The notes: a model not told the origin generated them from the sequence alone. A stretch of DNA of 43,785 nucleotides from DASXYU01 sp036502295 (GCA_036502295.1 DASXYU010000084.1:1-43785), one strand, 5' to 3'; positions 33,978-43,168 are shown, numbered from the stretch's first letter. Made by a program: numbers and translations.

Positions 33978-35990
33978 TCAGATCAGCTCGCGCGGGTCGA
34001 GGACGATCCGCACCGCGTCGGCCGCCTTCCGTGCCGAACGCGCGGCGGCTGCCGCCTTCAGCGCGTGCGCCAGCGCCGCGCCGTCGGAGCGTGCCGCACG
34101 AAGCAGGACGCGCTCGTGCTCTTCGTCGCCGGGGTTTGTCCGGCGCGCGGTACCGGCGAGAGGCACCGGCCCGATGACCTCGGTCTGCTCCGGCAGCTGC
34201 GCGAGCGCGAGAAGATCCGCCACCGCCGCTGCGGTGCCCGTGATCGAGGCCATCCGCGACGCGGGCGGAAACGCCAGCTCGGTGCGCTCGGCCAACTCGC
34301 GCATGGCGGCACCTACCGGGTCCCACCGGATCAGAGCCTGGACGGCCGGTATCGACGCGTCGGCGCCGATGATGATTGAGCCGCCCGTACGCACCAGCGC
34401 TGCCGCGTTGAACCAGCGCCGCAGGGTCTCCTCCGTCGCCCGCAGATCGGCGCGACTGAGCAGCGCCCAGCCGTCCAGAAGCAGGGCGGCGCCGTAGCCT
34501 CCCGCCGCGACTGGTTCGGCGCCCGGTGTCGCGACGACGATGGCCGCGCGACCGTCCACCCGGGACAGCACACGATCCGCGCCGCTCGTGTGAACCGCGA
34601 AGCCCGGAAACGCCCGTCCCAGCTCCTCTGCGGTACGACCCGCACCGACCACCACCGCGCGCATCCGGCGTCCTGCACAGACCGGGCAGGCCCAGTCCGC
34701 GGCGGGGCGGCCGCACCAGCGGCACGACGGCGTGGCCCGCGCCGAGGAGGCGGCCAACGGGCCGGCGCAGACGCTGCAGCGCGCCGGAGTGCGGTCCTGA
34801 ATGCAGGCCAGTGTCGGGACGTAGCCGCGCCTCGGCACCTGCACGAGGACGGGCGCACCCTGCTCCAGGGCCCTCCTCGCGGTGCGCCAGGCCAGCGAAG
34901 GCAGTCGCGCGGCAGCCGCAGCCGGATCTCGAGCCAGCTCGACATCCTCCCCGGTGGCGCTGATCCGCGGGCCCGCGCGACGCACCACGTCGCGCGTCGC
35001 CACGAGGTCATGCGCCCACCCGGCATCCACGAGTGACTGCGCCTCGGCGGTGCGCGCGAAGCCACCGACCAGCAGCGCGGCGCCGGTCTGGGCCGAGCGG
35101 AGAACGAGGACGTCGCGGGCATTGGCGTAGGGGGCCCGCGGCTCGTCGTGCAGGTCGTCGCCGTCATCCCAGATCGCGACCAGCCCGAGGTCGGCGACCG
35201 GTACATAGGTGGCGGCGCGCGTGCCGATCACCGCACGGACGGTGCCGCGCCGCGCGGCAAGCCAGCGGCGGTACCGCTCCGAGGGGCCAAGTTCGGCGGA
35301 GAGGGCGACGTGACGACCGACTCCGAGGACGGCGGTCATCACCTCGTCGAGGCGGCGCAGGTCCTTCGCATCGGGCACCACAACAACCGCGCCGCGTCCA
35401 GCCTCAAGGGCGACGTGGACCGCCTCGGCGATCCGGGTCGGCCAGTCTTCGGCCGGCATCGCTGACCACACAGCGCGCGCCGGAAGCCCGCCGGCAATGG
35501 CACTGAGGAAGGCCGGCCCGGACCGATACCGGGCCCAGCCCGTTGCGGTGGATGGGGCCGACTTCGGAGGGATCAAGCCTGACCGCCCGGAGAAGTTGGC
35601 CCCATCCACCCCAACGGCTTCGGCGCCGGCGTGACGCGGCGGGACGCCGAGGCGGACGACATCGATGAAGTTGCCGGCCCAGCGGTCGGCGACCGCGCGG
35701 AATAACGCGATGGTCTCGGCCGTGAGAACCGGTTCGCCGACGGCGCGCTCAAGGAACGCCAGCTTGCGGTCGTCCGCGACCCGCTCGTGCCGCTCCAGGA
35801 CGAACCCGTCCACCAGCCGCCCGGAGAAGCGCACCCGCACCCGCGACCCGAGCCGTACCTGCGCATCGAGCACAGCCGGAACCAGATAGTCGAACGCCCG
35901 ATCCAAATGCGGAAGAGGCAGATCAACCATCACGCTGGCAACAGGGTTGACCAGCGCCGGTTCCTTCACCGCCTTCGTCCCCGCAGCCAC
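33978..35990 (-). CDS. priA: Primosome protein PriA, actinobacterial helicase-deficient form
   Basis: Replication restart factor. The 670-aa product has the N-terminal DNA-binding domain (LPHLDRAFDYLVP, GSRVRVRFSGR), a helicase-like core and the Cys-rich zinc region (about 405-450: CIQDRTPARCSVC, CRWCG, CPVC). The Walker A loop GxGKT is absent and the DEEH box reads DDGDD, as in other actinobacterial PriA proteins. An unusual insert around residues 125-150 (GVDGANFSGRSGLIPPKSA...) is encoded by a 26-bp inverted repeat. The GTG at 35990 has AGGAAG upstream. Confidence 0.9.
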   Translation of the reverse strand: MAAGTKAVKEPALVNPVASVMVDLPLPHLDRAFDYLVPAVLDAQVRLGSRVRVRFSGRLVDGFVLERHERVADDRKLAFLERAVGEPVLTAETIALFRAVADRWAGNFIDVVRLGVPPRHAGAEAVGVDGANFSGRSGLIPPKSAPSTATGWARYRSGPAFLSAIAGGLPARAVWSAMPAEDWPTRIAEAVHVALEAGRGAVVVVPDAKDLRRLDEVMTAVLGVGRHVALSAELGPSERYRRWLAARRGTVRAVIGTRAATYVPVADLGLVAIWDDGDDLHDEPRAPYANARDVLVLRSAQTGAALLVGGFARTAEAQSLVDAGWAHDLVATRDVVRRAGPRISATGEDVELARDPAAAAARLPSLAWRTARRALEQGAPVLVQVPRRGYVPTLACIQDRTPARCSVCAGPLAASSARATPSCRWCGRPAADWACPVCAGRRMRAVVVGAGRTAEELGRAFPGFAVHTSGADRVLSRVDGRAAIVVATPGAEPVAAGGYGAALLLDGWALLSRADLRATEETLRRWFNAAALVRTGGSIIIGADASIPAVQALIRWDPVGAAMRELAERTELAFPPASRMASITGTAAAVADLLALAQLPEQTEVIGPVPLAGTARRTNPGDEEHERVLLRAARSDGAALAHALKAAAAARSARKAADAVRIVLDPRELI
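35540..35617. repeat. Long inverted repeat inside priA
   Basis: Left arm 35540-35565 (CCGTTGCGGTGGATGGGG...) and right arm 35592-35617 (...CCCCATCCACCCCAACGG) are complementary at 24 of 26 positions, with a 26-nt loop. The 78-nt unit is an exact number of codons and stays in frame. The peptide lies between the N-terminal domain and the helicase-like core. Confidence 0.85.
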
Positions 35991-36138
35991 GCAGTCTTCC
36001 TACCAGCGACAGCAGACGAAGGGTGACCGCGCTGGAGGTAGCGGGGTGCAGCGATCGCCGAGAGGGAGCATTCGCCGAGGGAGCGACAGCGACCGATGGA
36101 CGACTCTGCGACCGACGGTGATCGCGGAGCCCAGCGTC
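35991..36138. other. metK/priA gap with short direct repeat
   Basis: No gene is seen. A near-duplicate unit CGCCGAGAGGGAGC / CGCCGAGGGAGC lies at about 36057-36084. The rest has no promoter or terminator I can support. The segment has some likeness (shared GACTCTGCG) to the pntB/lipoprotein gap at 42656-42754. Confidence 0.35.
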
Positions 36139-37335
36139 CTAACCGAGCGCGATCTTCTTGAGCTGCTCGGCGCGGTCGGTCCGTTCCCAAGTGAAGTCCG
36201 GCAGCTCGCGGCCGAAGTGGCCGTAAGCCGCGGTCTGGGCGTAGATCGGGCGCTTGAGGTCGAGGTCGCGGATGATCGCGGCCGGGCGCAGGTCGAAGAC
36301 CTGCAGGATCGCGTCCGAGATCCTCTCGGGCTCGACGGTCTCGGTACCGAAGGTCTCGACGAAGAGACCGACCGGCTCGGCCTTGCCGATGGCGTAGGCA
36401 ACCTGCACCTCGCACTTGCTGGCCAGTCCGGCGGCGACGACGTTCTTCGCGACCCAGCGCATTGCGTAGGCGGCCGACCGGTCGACCTTCGACGGGTCCT
36501 TGCCCGAGAAGGCGCCGCCACCGTGGCGGGCATAGCCGCCGTAGGTGTCGACGATGATCTTGCGGCCGGTGAGGCCGGCATCGCCCATGGGGCCGCCGAT
36601 GACGAACTTGCCGGTGGGGTTCACCAGCAGGCGGTAGCCGTCGGTGGAGATGGTCAGCGAGGCGAGGACCGGCTCGACCACGTGCTCTTTGATGTCAGGG
36701 GCGAGCAGGGTGTCGAGGTCGATGTCCTCGGCGTGCTGCGTCGAGACGACGACGGTGTCGAGGCGGACGGGCCTGCCGTCGACGTACTCGATCGTCACCT
36801 GGGTTTTGCCGTCGGGGCGAAGGTAGGGGACGGTGCCGTCCTTGCGGACCTTGGTGAGCTGCTCGGCGAGGCGCTGCGCGAGGTGGATCGGCAGCGGCAT
36901 GAGTTCGGGGGTCTCGTCACAGGCGAAACCGAACATCAGTCCCTGGTCGCCGGCACCCTGCCGGTCGAGCGGGTCCTCGACACTCTCGCCAGTGCGGGCC
37001 TCGAAGGCGTTATCGACGCCTTGCGCGATGTCGGGCGACTGCGAGCCGATCGAGATGCTCACCCCGCAGGAGGCGCCGTCGAAGCCCTTGCGGGAACTGT
37101 CGTAGCCGATCTCGAGGATCCGCTCACGGACGATCGTGGGAATGTCGGCGTAGGCGTCAGTGGTGACCTCACCGGCGACGTGCACCTGGCCGGTGGTGAT
37201 CAGAGTCTCGACCGCCACGCGGCTGGACGGGTCCTGTGCCAGTAGCGCATCGAGGATCGAGTCGCTGATTTGGTCAGCGATCTTGTCCGGGTGTCCTTCG
37301 GTAACGGACTCGGACGTGAACAGACGACGGGACAC
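36139..37335 (-). CDS. metK: S-adenosylmethionine synthetase
   Basis: Makes SAM from methionine and ATP. The 398-aa product has the expected three-domain pattern: LFTSESVTEGHPDK at the start, GAGDQGLMFGFA, and GGGAFSGKDPSKVDRS with the ATP/metal residues. The GTG at 37335 follows GGAGTAG. Upstream, TAGACT overlaps the coaBC stop and could be a -10 giving metK an extra promoter. SAM supplied here serves RsmB and the TrmH-family enzyme among others. Confidence 0.97.
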   Translation of the reverse strand: MSRRLFTSESVTEGHPDKIADQISDSILDALLAQDPSSRVAVETLITTGQVHVAGEVTTDAYADIPTIVRERILEIGYDSSRKGFDGASCGVSISIGSQSPDIAQGVDNAFEARTGESVEDPLDRQGAGDQGLMFGFACDETPELMPLPIHLAQRLAEQLTKVRKDGTVPYLRPDGKTQVTIEYVDGRPVRLDTVVVSTQHAEDIDLDTLLAPDIKEHVVEPVLASLTISTDGYRLLVNPTGKFVIGGPMGDAGLTGRKIIVDTYGGYARHGGGAFSGKDPSKVDRSAAYAMRWVAKNVVAAGLASKCEVQVAYAIGKAEPVGLFVETFGTETVEPERISDAILQVFDLRPAAIIRDLDLKRPIYAQTAAYGHFGRELPDFTWERTDRAEQLKKIALG

Positions 37336-37385
37336 ACCTACTCCAAGGCTTGACTGGCTGGACTCGCTGAAGCGACCGGCCGAGT

Positions 37386-38624
37386 CTACCGACCCGGTAG
37401 GGAATTCACGCCGGCGACGCGGGCCGCGACCTCATCACAGAGGGCGGCGGCGAGCAGGTGCTTGGGGCCGAAGGGAACGGCGCGCTCGCCACCGTCGGAG
37501 CCGAGAATGACCGCGGCGTTGTCCGGCTGGCCGAAGGCGAGGCCCTCGCCCACGGCGTTCACGACGAGCAGGTCGCAGCCTTTGCGGGCGAGCTTGGCGC
37601 GTCCGTGCTCCAGCACGGAGGCACCCGCGTCACCGGTTTCGGCGGCGAAGCCGACGATGAGCTGCCGCTGGCCGCCGCTGTTGCGCGCCTCGACAAGGCC
37701 GGCGAGGACGTCCTCGGTCTCGGCGAGGACGATCGGGGACGGCGTGGCGGCGGTCTTCTTGATCTTGTGCGTGACCGTGGTCTCTGGGCGGAAGTCGGCG
37801 ACGGCGGCGGCCATGATGACGACGTCGGCCTCGCCGGCGGCCTTCACGACCGCGTCCTTCAGTTCGCCGGCGGTGCCGACGCGGATGACCTGGGTGCCGG
37901 CCGGATCGGGAAGCTCGACGTTGGCGGCCACCAGCGTCACCCCGGCGCCGCGCGCTGCCGCGACCGCAGCGACGGCAAAGCCCTGCAGGCCGGTGGAGCG
38001 GTTGCCGAGAAAGCGCACAGGGTCAAGCGGTTCCCGGGTGCCGCCGGCGCTCACCACGATGTGGGTGCCGACGAGGTCGTGGGGCAGCGCATCGGGGCGG
38101 CGCAGCAGAAGTTCAGCGAGGGCGGCGATCTCGGCGGGCTCGGGCAGGCGACCCTTGCCGGTGTCGGAACCGGTGAGGCGTCCGCTGGCGGGATCGAGGA
38201 CGGTGACGCCCCGCCGGCGCAAGGTGGCGACGTTGTCGACGGTGGCGGCGTGTTCCCACATCTCGGTGTGCATGGCGGGGGCGAAGAGCACCGGACAGCG
38301 AGCGGTGAGCAGCGTGTTGGTGAGCAGGTCGTCGGCGAGGCCGTGAGCGGCCTTCGCGACGAGGTCGGCGGTGGCCGGTGCGACGAGGACGAGGTCGGCC
38401 TGCCGGCCGAGCCGGACGTGCGGCACCTCGTGTGCGTCGCTCCATACGTCGGTGGCGACGGGGTGATGCGAGAGCGCTGCCCAGGTGGGGGCGCCGACGA
38501 ATTCGAGCGCGGACCTGGTGGGGACGACGGTGACGTCGTGTCCCGCTTCGGTCAGCTTGCGCAGCAGATCAGCGGCCTTGTAAGCGGCGATTCCGCCACC
38601 CACACCGAGAACGATTCGGCTCAC
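37386..38624 (-). CDS. coaBC: Bifunctional phosphopantothenoylcysteine decarboxylase/synthetase
   Basis: Two steps of coenzyme A synthesis. The 412-aa protein has the FMN-binding CoaC domain first (GVGGGIAAYKAADLLRKL, NTLLTARCPVLFAPAMH). It then has the CoaB domain (VSAGGTREPLDPVRFLGNRSTG, AAAVADFRP, KGCDLLVVNAV). The substrate loop reads GRLTGSDTGKGRLPEP, as I recall for other actinobacteria, where E. coli has a cysteine-containing loop. The GTG at 38624 is used, with a 6-bp hairpin GCGTCA-agca-TGACGC just upstream. Confidence 0.95.
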   Translation of the reverse strand: MSRIVLGVGGGIAAYKAADLLRKLTEAGHDVTVVPTRSALEFVGAPTWAALSHHPVATDVWSDAHEVPHVRLGRQADLVLVAPATADLVAKAAHGLADDLLTNTLLTARCPVLFAPAMHTEMWEHAATVDNVATLRRRGVTVLDPASGRLTGSDTGKGRLPEPAEIAALAELLLRRPDALPHDLVGTHIVVSAGGTREPLDPVRFLGNRSTGLQGFAVAAVAAARGAGVTLVAANVELPDPAGTQVIRVGTAGELKDAVVKAAGEADVVIMAAAVADFRPETTVTHKIKKTAATPSPIVLAETEDVLAGLVEARNSGGQRQLIVGFAAETGDAGASVLEHGRAKLARKGCDLLVVNAVGEGLAFGQPDNAAVILGSDGGERAVPFGPKHLLAAALCDEVAARVAGVNSLPGR

Positions 38625-38671
38625 GCGTCAAGCATGACGCCAAGTCGGCGATCAGCCAAAGAAAAGGTGAA

Positions 38672-38935
38672 CTATGACTCAGAAGGCTTGAACTCTATGA
38701 GGTCGGTGTTGATCTCGCGGAGCGCGATCGAGAGCGGCTTCTCCTGAGGTGCGGTCTCCACCAACGGGCCGACGTACTCCAGCAGGCCCTCGCCGAGCTG
38801 GCTGTAGTAGGCGTTGATCTGGCGGGCGCGCTTGGCGGCGATGATGACGAGCGCGTACTTGCTCTGGGTGCGGTCGAGCAGCTCGTCGATCGGCGGGTTG
38901 GTGATGCCCTCGGGAGTGGCGGCGATTGCGGACAC
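38672..38935 (-). CDS. rpoZ: RNA polymerase omega subunit
   Basis: An 87-aa subunit helping to fold and hold the beta' subunit. The family helix SKYALVIIAAKRARQINAYY lies at about 25-44, followed by PLSIALREI. The actinobacterial extension at the N-terminus is present. The GTG at 38935 is 49 bp after the gmk stop. Confidence 0.93.
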   Translation of the reverse strand: MSAIAATPEGITNPPIDELLDRTQSKYALVIIAAKRARQINAYYSQLGEGLLEYVGPLVETAPQEKPLSIALREINTDLIEFKPSES

Positions 38936-38984
38936 GCTCTACGACCTATCTGTCTGGCTCTGACTCTGCGCGAGACTGCGCGAG

Positions 38985-39542
38985 TTACGACGCTGATTCG
39001 ATCAATCGTACCAATTCGGCGGCTGCTGCCTCGACATCGTCATTGACGATGACGTGGTCGAACTCGGTGGCGGCCCCCAGCTCGACCTGCGCGCGATCCA
39101 GCCGCGCTGCAACCCGTTCGGGCGATTCGGTGCCGCGGCCGGCCAGTCGCCGGGTCAGTTCCTCCCAGGACGGCGGGGCGAGGAAGACGAACTGGGCCTC
39201 CGGCATCGCCTCGCGCACCTGCCGGGCGCCTTGCAGCTCGATCTCCAGCAGTGTCGCCTGCCCCGCAGCGAGGCGCTCGGCCACCGGCGCGCGGGGCGTG
39301 CCGTAGAGATTGCCCGCGAATTCGGCGTGCTCGAGCAGTTCACCGTCCTCGATCATCGCGGCGAACTCATCGCGGGTGAGGAAGCGGTACTGGACGCCGT
39401 CCGTCTCACCCGGGCGCGGCGATCGAGTGGTGCAGGACACAGAGACCCAGACATGCGGGTACAACTCCCGTACCTTCGCGACGACTGTCCCCTTGCCCAC
39501 ACCCGACGGACCCGATAAGACCGTCAGGCGAGCGCGTGGCAT
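38985..39542 (-). CDS. gmk: Guanylate kinase
   Basis: Phosphorylates GMP to GDP. The 185-aa product has the P-loop GPSGVGKGT at 11-19, the GMP-binding SVSCTTRSPRPGE and GVQYRFLTRDEF, and a lid region EIELQGARQVRE. The ATG at 39542 is preceded by TAACTT (39554-39549), 6 nt upstream, consistent with a leaderless message. In many actinobacteria the integration host factor gene mihF lies just upstream; here the divergent transhydrogenase operon does. Confidence 0.96.
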   Translation of the reverse strand: MPRARLTVLSGPSGVGKGTVVAKVRELYPHVWVSVSCTTRSPRPGETDGVQYRFLTRDEFAAMIEDGELLEHAEFAGNLYGTPRAPVAERLAAGQATLLEIELQGARQVREAMPEAQFVFLAPPSWEELTRRLAGRGTESPERVAARLDRAQVELGAATEFDHVIVNDDVEAAAAELVRLIESAS

Positions 39543-39635
39543 AGGAGAAAGTTACCGGCCCGCCGGGCGCGCTCGTGGTGCACCCTGTGACGGTGCGTCA
39601 CCCAGGGCGGCCGAATTCGGCGTCCACAGTTTGTA

Positions 39636-39641
39636 TATAGT
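39636..39641 (+). promoter_or_regulatory. -10 element for pntAB
   Basis: TATAGT lies in the AT-rich TTTGTATATAGTTT stretch between gmk and pntA. It would give a leader of about 35 nt with an AGGGGG ribosome site before the GTG. No convincing -35 is visible. Confidence 0.45.
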
Positions 39642-39681
39642 TTCGCGACTCTGCAGTGGGGCAGAGCCGAAGGGGGTTGCA

Positions 39682-41217
39682 GTGCTCATTGCAGTGCCTC
39701 GAGAGGGCAAGGCGGGCGAGAGCCGCGTCGCGGCAACACCGGCGACGGTCGCCCAATTGATCGCTCTCGGATACGACATCCTCATCGAATCAGGCGCCGG
39801 AGAGGCAGCGTCCTTCTCCGATGACGCCTACAGCGCTGCAGGCGCCCGGGTCGGCAGCGAGGACGAGGCGTGGGCCGGTGACGTCGTCCTGCACGTCAAC
39901 ACGCCCGAGCCCGACGAAATCGCCAGGCTGCGCGACGGGGCGACGCTGGTGGCGCTCATCAGCCCCGCGTTCAACCCCGACCTCGTCGAGGTACTCGCCG
40001 CGCGCCCCATCACCGTCCTGGCGATGGATGCCGTGCCGCGCATCTCCCGCGCGCAGTCGATGGACGTCCTCTCCTCGATGGCGAACATCTCCGGCTACCG
40101 CGCGGTGATCGAAGCCGCGCACGCCTTCGGCCGCTTCTTCACCGGACAGGTCACCGCCGCGGGCAAGGTGCCGCCCGCGAAGGTGCTGGTCGCCGGTGCC
40201 GGCGTCGCCGGCCTTGCCGCGATCGGTGCGGCGGGTTCGCTCGGCGCTATCGTGCGCGCCACCGACCCGCGTCCCGAAGTCGCCGACCAGGTGAAGTCGC
40301 TGGGCGGGGAGTACCTACCGGTGGACGTGGTGGTCGAGCAGTCCACGGATGGCTACGCGAAGGCCACCACCGAGGACTACGACCGCCGCGCCGCGGAGAT
40401 CTACTCCGAGCAGGCGGCTGATGTCGACATCATCATCACCACTGCGCAGATCCCGGGACGTACCGCGCCACGGCTGATCACCGCGGCTGACGTCGCCTCG
40501 ATGAAATCCGGGTCGGTGATCGTGGACATGGCCGCGGGGCAGGGCGGCAACGTCGAGGGCTCCGTCGCCGGCGAGGTCGTGCACACCGGCAACGGCGTGA
40601 CGATCATCGGCTATACCGATCTCGCCTCGCGCCTTCCCGCGCAGGCTTCGCAGCTCTACGGCACCAACCTCGTCAACCTGATGAAGCTGCTCACCCCGGC
40701 CAAGGACGGTGAGCTCGCCCTCGACTTCGAGGACGTGGTGCAGCGCGCGATCACTGTGGTGCGCCACGGCGAGAAGACCTGGCCACCACCGCCGATCTCG
40801 GTGTCGGCCGCACCGCCGGCGGCCGCTGTGGTCTCGCCAAGCTCAACCGCCGCCGACAAGAAGAAGCTCTCCCCCGCGGCGAAGCTCGGGGGAATCGGCA
40901 TCGGCGTCCTCGCACTGTTCTTCATCAACGCCTACGCCCCCGACCCGCTGCCGCAGCACTTCACGGTGCTCGTGCTGTCGGTGGTGATCGGCTACTACGT
41001 GATCGGCAAGGTGCACCACGCACTGCACACGCCGCTGATGTCGGTGACCAACGCGATCAGCGGCGTCATCGTCGTGGGGGCACTGCTGCAGGTACAGCTG
41101 TCGGACCATCTGATTCAGGTGCTCGCGGGCATCGCGACCCTGCTCGCCTCCATCAACATCTTCGGTGGCTTCGCTGTGACCCGGCGGATGCTCAGCATGT
41201 TCAGCAAGGGGAAGTGA
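39682..41217 (+). CDS. pntA: NAD(P) transhydrogenase alpha subunit (fused PntA)
   Basis: Part of the proton-driven enzyme that makes NADPH from NADH. The 511-aa protein has the soluble NAD(H)-binding domain (alanine dehydrogenase-like; IAVPREGKAGESRVAATP at the start, LVAGAGVAGLAAIGAAGSLGA in the middle) and, from about 395, a hydrophobic domain of about four helices (the alpha-2 part). The domains are fused as in E. coli rather than split. The linker VVSPSSTAADKKK may contain a decayed palindrome copy. The GTG at 39682 has AGGGGG upstream; longer readings run into the gmk region. Confidence 0.95.
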   Translation: MLIAVPREGKAGESRVAATPATVAQLIALGYDILIESGAGEAASFSDDAYSAAGARVGSEDEAWAGDVVLHVNTPEPDEIARLRDGATLVALISPAFNPDLVEVLAARPITVLAMDAVPRISRAQSMDVLSSMANISGYRAVIEAAHAFGRFFTGQVTAAGKVPPAKVLVAGAGVAGLAAIGAAGSLGAIVRATDPRPEVADQVKSLGGEYLPVDVVVEQSTDGYAKATTEDYDRRAAEIYSEQAADVDIIITTAQIPGRTAPRLITAADVASMKSGSVIVDMAAGQGGNVEGSVAGEVVHTGNGVTIIGYTDLASRLPAQASQLYGTNLVNLMKLLTPAKDGELALDFEDVVQRAITVVRHGEKTWPPPPISVSAAPPAAAVVSPSSTAADKKKLSPAAKLGGIGIGVLALFFINAYAPDPLPQHFTVLVLSVVIGYYVIGKVHHALHTPLMSVTNAISGVIVVGALLQVQLSDHLIQVLAGIATLLASINIFGGFAVTRRMLSMFSKGK

Positions 41218-41218
41218 C

Positions 41219-42655
41219 GTGTCCGCCGATTCGATCGCCATCGCCGCGTACCTCGTCGCCGCGCTGCTCTTCATCCTCAGCCTGGCCGGCCTCTCCAAAC
41301 ACGAGACCGCGAAACAGGGCTGGCTCTATGGTGCTGCCGGCATGGCGATCGCCGTGCTCGCGACCTTCGCGCTCGTGGTACGCCACACCACCGACAACCG
41401 CATCGTTAACGACGGTGGGGCCACCAGCATCATCATCCTGTTGATCGCCGTCGTCGTCGGCGCGGCCATCGGCCTGTGGCGAGCCCGCGTGGTGCAGATG
41501 ACCGGCATGCCCGAGTTGATCGCACTGCTGCACAGCTTCGTCGGTCTCGCGGCCGTGTTGGTGGGGTGGAACGGCTATCTCGAAGTCGAGCGCGCGCCCT
41601 ACGGCGAGGTGCTGTTCGCGTCGAACTCACTGGAAAAGGTCCACAGCGCCGAGGTATTCATCGGCATCTTCATCGGCGCGGTGACCTTCACCGGCTCGAT
41701 CATCGCCTTCCTGAAACTGTCGGCACGGATCAAGTCCTCGCCCCTGATGCTGCCGGGAAAGAACTGGCTCAACATCGGCGCGCTGGTTGCCTTCGTGGTC
41801 CTGACGGTGTTCTACGTCGCGTCGCCGAACCTCGGCCTGCTCATCGCGGTGACGGTGCTGGCGCTCGCCCTCGGCCTGCACCTGGTCGCCTCCATCGGTG
41901 GCGGCGACATGCCGGTCGTCGTCTCGATGCTGAACAGCTACTCGGGTTGGGCTGCGGCGGCATCGGGCTTCCTGCTCAACAACGACCTGCTCATCGTCAC
42001 CGGCGCCCTCGTCGGATCCTCCGGTGCCTATCTGAGCTTCATCATGTGCAAGGCCATGAACCGCTCGTTCATCTCCGTGATCGCGGGCGGCTTCGGTATC
42101 GCAGCGCCGTCCTCCGGGGATGTCGACTACGGCGAACACCGTGAGATCACCGCTGAGGAGTGCGCAGAACTGCTGCGCAACGCCACCTCCGTGATCATCA
42201 CGCCGGGCTACGGCATGGCGACCGCGCAGGCCCAGCACGCCGTGGCCACGCTGACGTCGAAGCTGCGTGAACGCGGCATCGAGGTGCGTTTCGGCATCCA
42301 CCCGGTCGCCGGTCGGCTCCCCGGCCACATGAACGTGCTCCTCGCCGAGGCGAAGGTGCCCTACGACATCGTCCTGGAGATGGACGAGGTCAACGACGAC
42401 TTCGCCGAGACCTCAGTCGTGCTCGTCATCGGTGCCAACGACACGGTGAACCCGGCAGCCGCCGAAGACCCGACCTCGCCCATCGCCGGCATGCCGGTGC
42501 TACGCGTCTGGGAAGCCCAGAACGTCGTCATCTTCAAGCGGTCGATGGCGGCCGGCTACGCCGGCGTGCAGAACCCACTCTTCTTCCGCGAGAACTCCGC
42601 CATGCTCTTCGGCGACGCCAAAGACCGAGTCGAAGCCATAATCGCTGCTCTCTGA
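41219..42655 (+). CDS. pntB: NAD(P) transhydrogenase beta subunit
   Basis: Membrane proton channel plus NADP(H)-binding domain. The 478-aa product has about nine hydrophobic segments to roughly residue 270, with LIALLHSFVGLAAVLVG and MPVVVSMLNSYSGWAAAASGF. The C-terminal dIII domain has VIITPGYGMATAQAQHAV, GIHPVAGRLPGHMNVLLAEA and IGANDTVNPAA. The GTG at 41219 follows the pntA stop by 1 bp; the ribosome site AAGGGG is in the pntA end. Confidence 0.96.
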   Translation: MSADSIAIAAYLVAALLFILSLAGLSKHETAKQGWLYGAAGMAIAVLATFALVVRHTTDNRIVNDGGATSIIILLIAVVVGAAIGLWRARVVQMTGMPELIALLHSFVGLAAVLVGWNGYLEVERAPYGEVLFASNSLEKVHSAEVFIGIFIGAVTFTGSIIAFLKLSARIKSSPLMLPGKNWLNIGALVAFVVLTVFYVASPNLGLLIAVTVLALALGLHLVASIGGGDMPVVVSMLNSYSGWAAAASGFLLNNDLLIVTGALVGSSGAYLSFIMCKAMNRSFISVIAGGFGIAAPSSGDVDYGEHREITAEECAELLRNATSVIITPGYGMATAQAQHAVATLTSKLRERGIEVRFGIHPVAGRLPGHMNVLLAEAKVPYDIVLEMDEVNDDFAETSVVLVIGANDTVNPAAAEDPTSPIAGMPVLRVWEAQNVVIFKRSMAAGYAGVQNPLFFRENSAMLFGDAKDRVEAIIAAL

Positions 42656-42754
42656 AGCACTGACAGCGGAGCAGGGTCGGCCCGAACGATTCTGCAGCGA
42701 GGAGGCCGGAGGCCGACGATGCGAAGCCTAGTGAGGGCTGACTCTGCGCAGCCG

Positions 42755-43156
42755 TCAGCGGAAGAGGTCTCCGCAAGGGCCGTCTATGAGGCCGGCGTTG
42801 AAGAGGCCGCTGCCGAGACGGTTGAGCACGTCGGCCCTCGTGTCGGCGGTGGCGTTCTGAAGGTCCTTCAGCTCACCGGTGATCGTCGTCCAGGTCGCCT
42901 TTCCGGTCGCGGGAGCCGGCAGGGCGAGCAGGCTGGTGATGCTCTGCTTCTGCCCGGCCGCACCGGCGGTGATGCCGTTCTGGCAGATGCCGTTCACCTT
43001 CGTCGTGAAGGCCGAGTCGAGTACGGCGTTGCTGGTGTTCTCCGCCGACGAGGCGGTGTTATCGCTGCTGCCGATGCCGTTTCCACCCGAGCACGCAGCG
43101 AGCAAGGCTGCGAGCAGGACCGTGGACACCGTTGTCTGGATCGTCCTCATTGACAT
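42755..43156 (-). CDS. Small lipoprotein of unknown function
   Basis: A 133-aa protein with a signal peptide and lipobox LLAAC (Cys22), so it should be lipid-anchored on the outer face of the membrane. A Ser/Asn-rich linker follows. The mature part has two more cysteines (VNGICQNG and DGPCGDLF) that could form a disulfide. The ATG at 43156 is preceded by TAGCCT (43168-43163) with 6 nt between, suggesting a leaderless message. No family is recognised. Confidence 0.75.
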   Translation of the reverse strand: MSMRTIQTTVSTVLLAALLAACSGGNGIGSSDNTASSAENTSNAVLDSAFTTKVNGICQNGITAGAAGQKQSITSLLALPAPATGKATWTTITGELKDLQNATADTRADVLNRLGSGLFNAGLIDGPCGDLFR

Positions 43157-43162
43157 GTAGCT

Positions 43163-43168
43163 AGGCTA
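43163..43168 (-). promoter_or_regulatory. -10 element for leaderless lipoprotein transcript
   Basis: TAGCCT on the minus strand fits TAnnnT and ends 6 nt before the ATG. The complementary strand has TAGGCT (43162-43167), which could serve the divergent aldo/keto reductase gene. The two promoters would then overlap. Confidence 0.4.

Noticed and set aside
35947..38747. Plus-strand open frames of about 430 codons opposite metK and coaBC
   Set aside because: Shadows caused by the codon bias of the minus-strand genes.
40828..40852. Eleventh family A repeat in the pntA linker
   Set aside because: GTGGTCTCGCCAAGCTCAACCGCC resembles the family, but has several mismatches and no clear inverted arms, so it is only mentioned as possibly decayed.
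42656..42754. Third repeat family shared with the metK/priA gap
   Set aside because: Only a short shared string (GACTCTGCG) and loosely similar GGAGG-rich composition; too weak to call a repeat.
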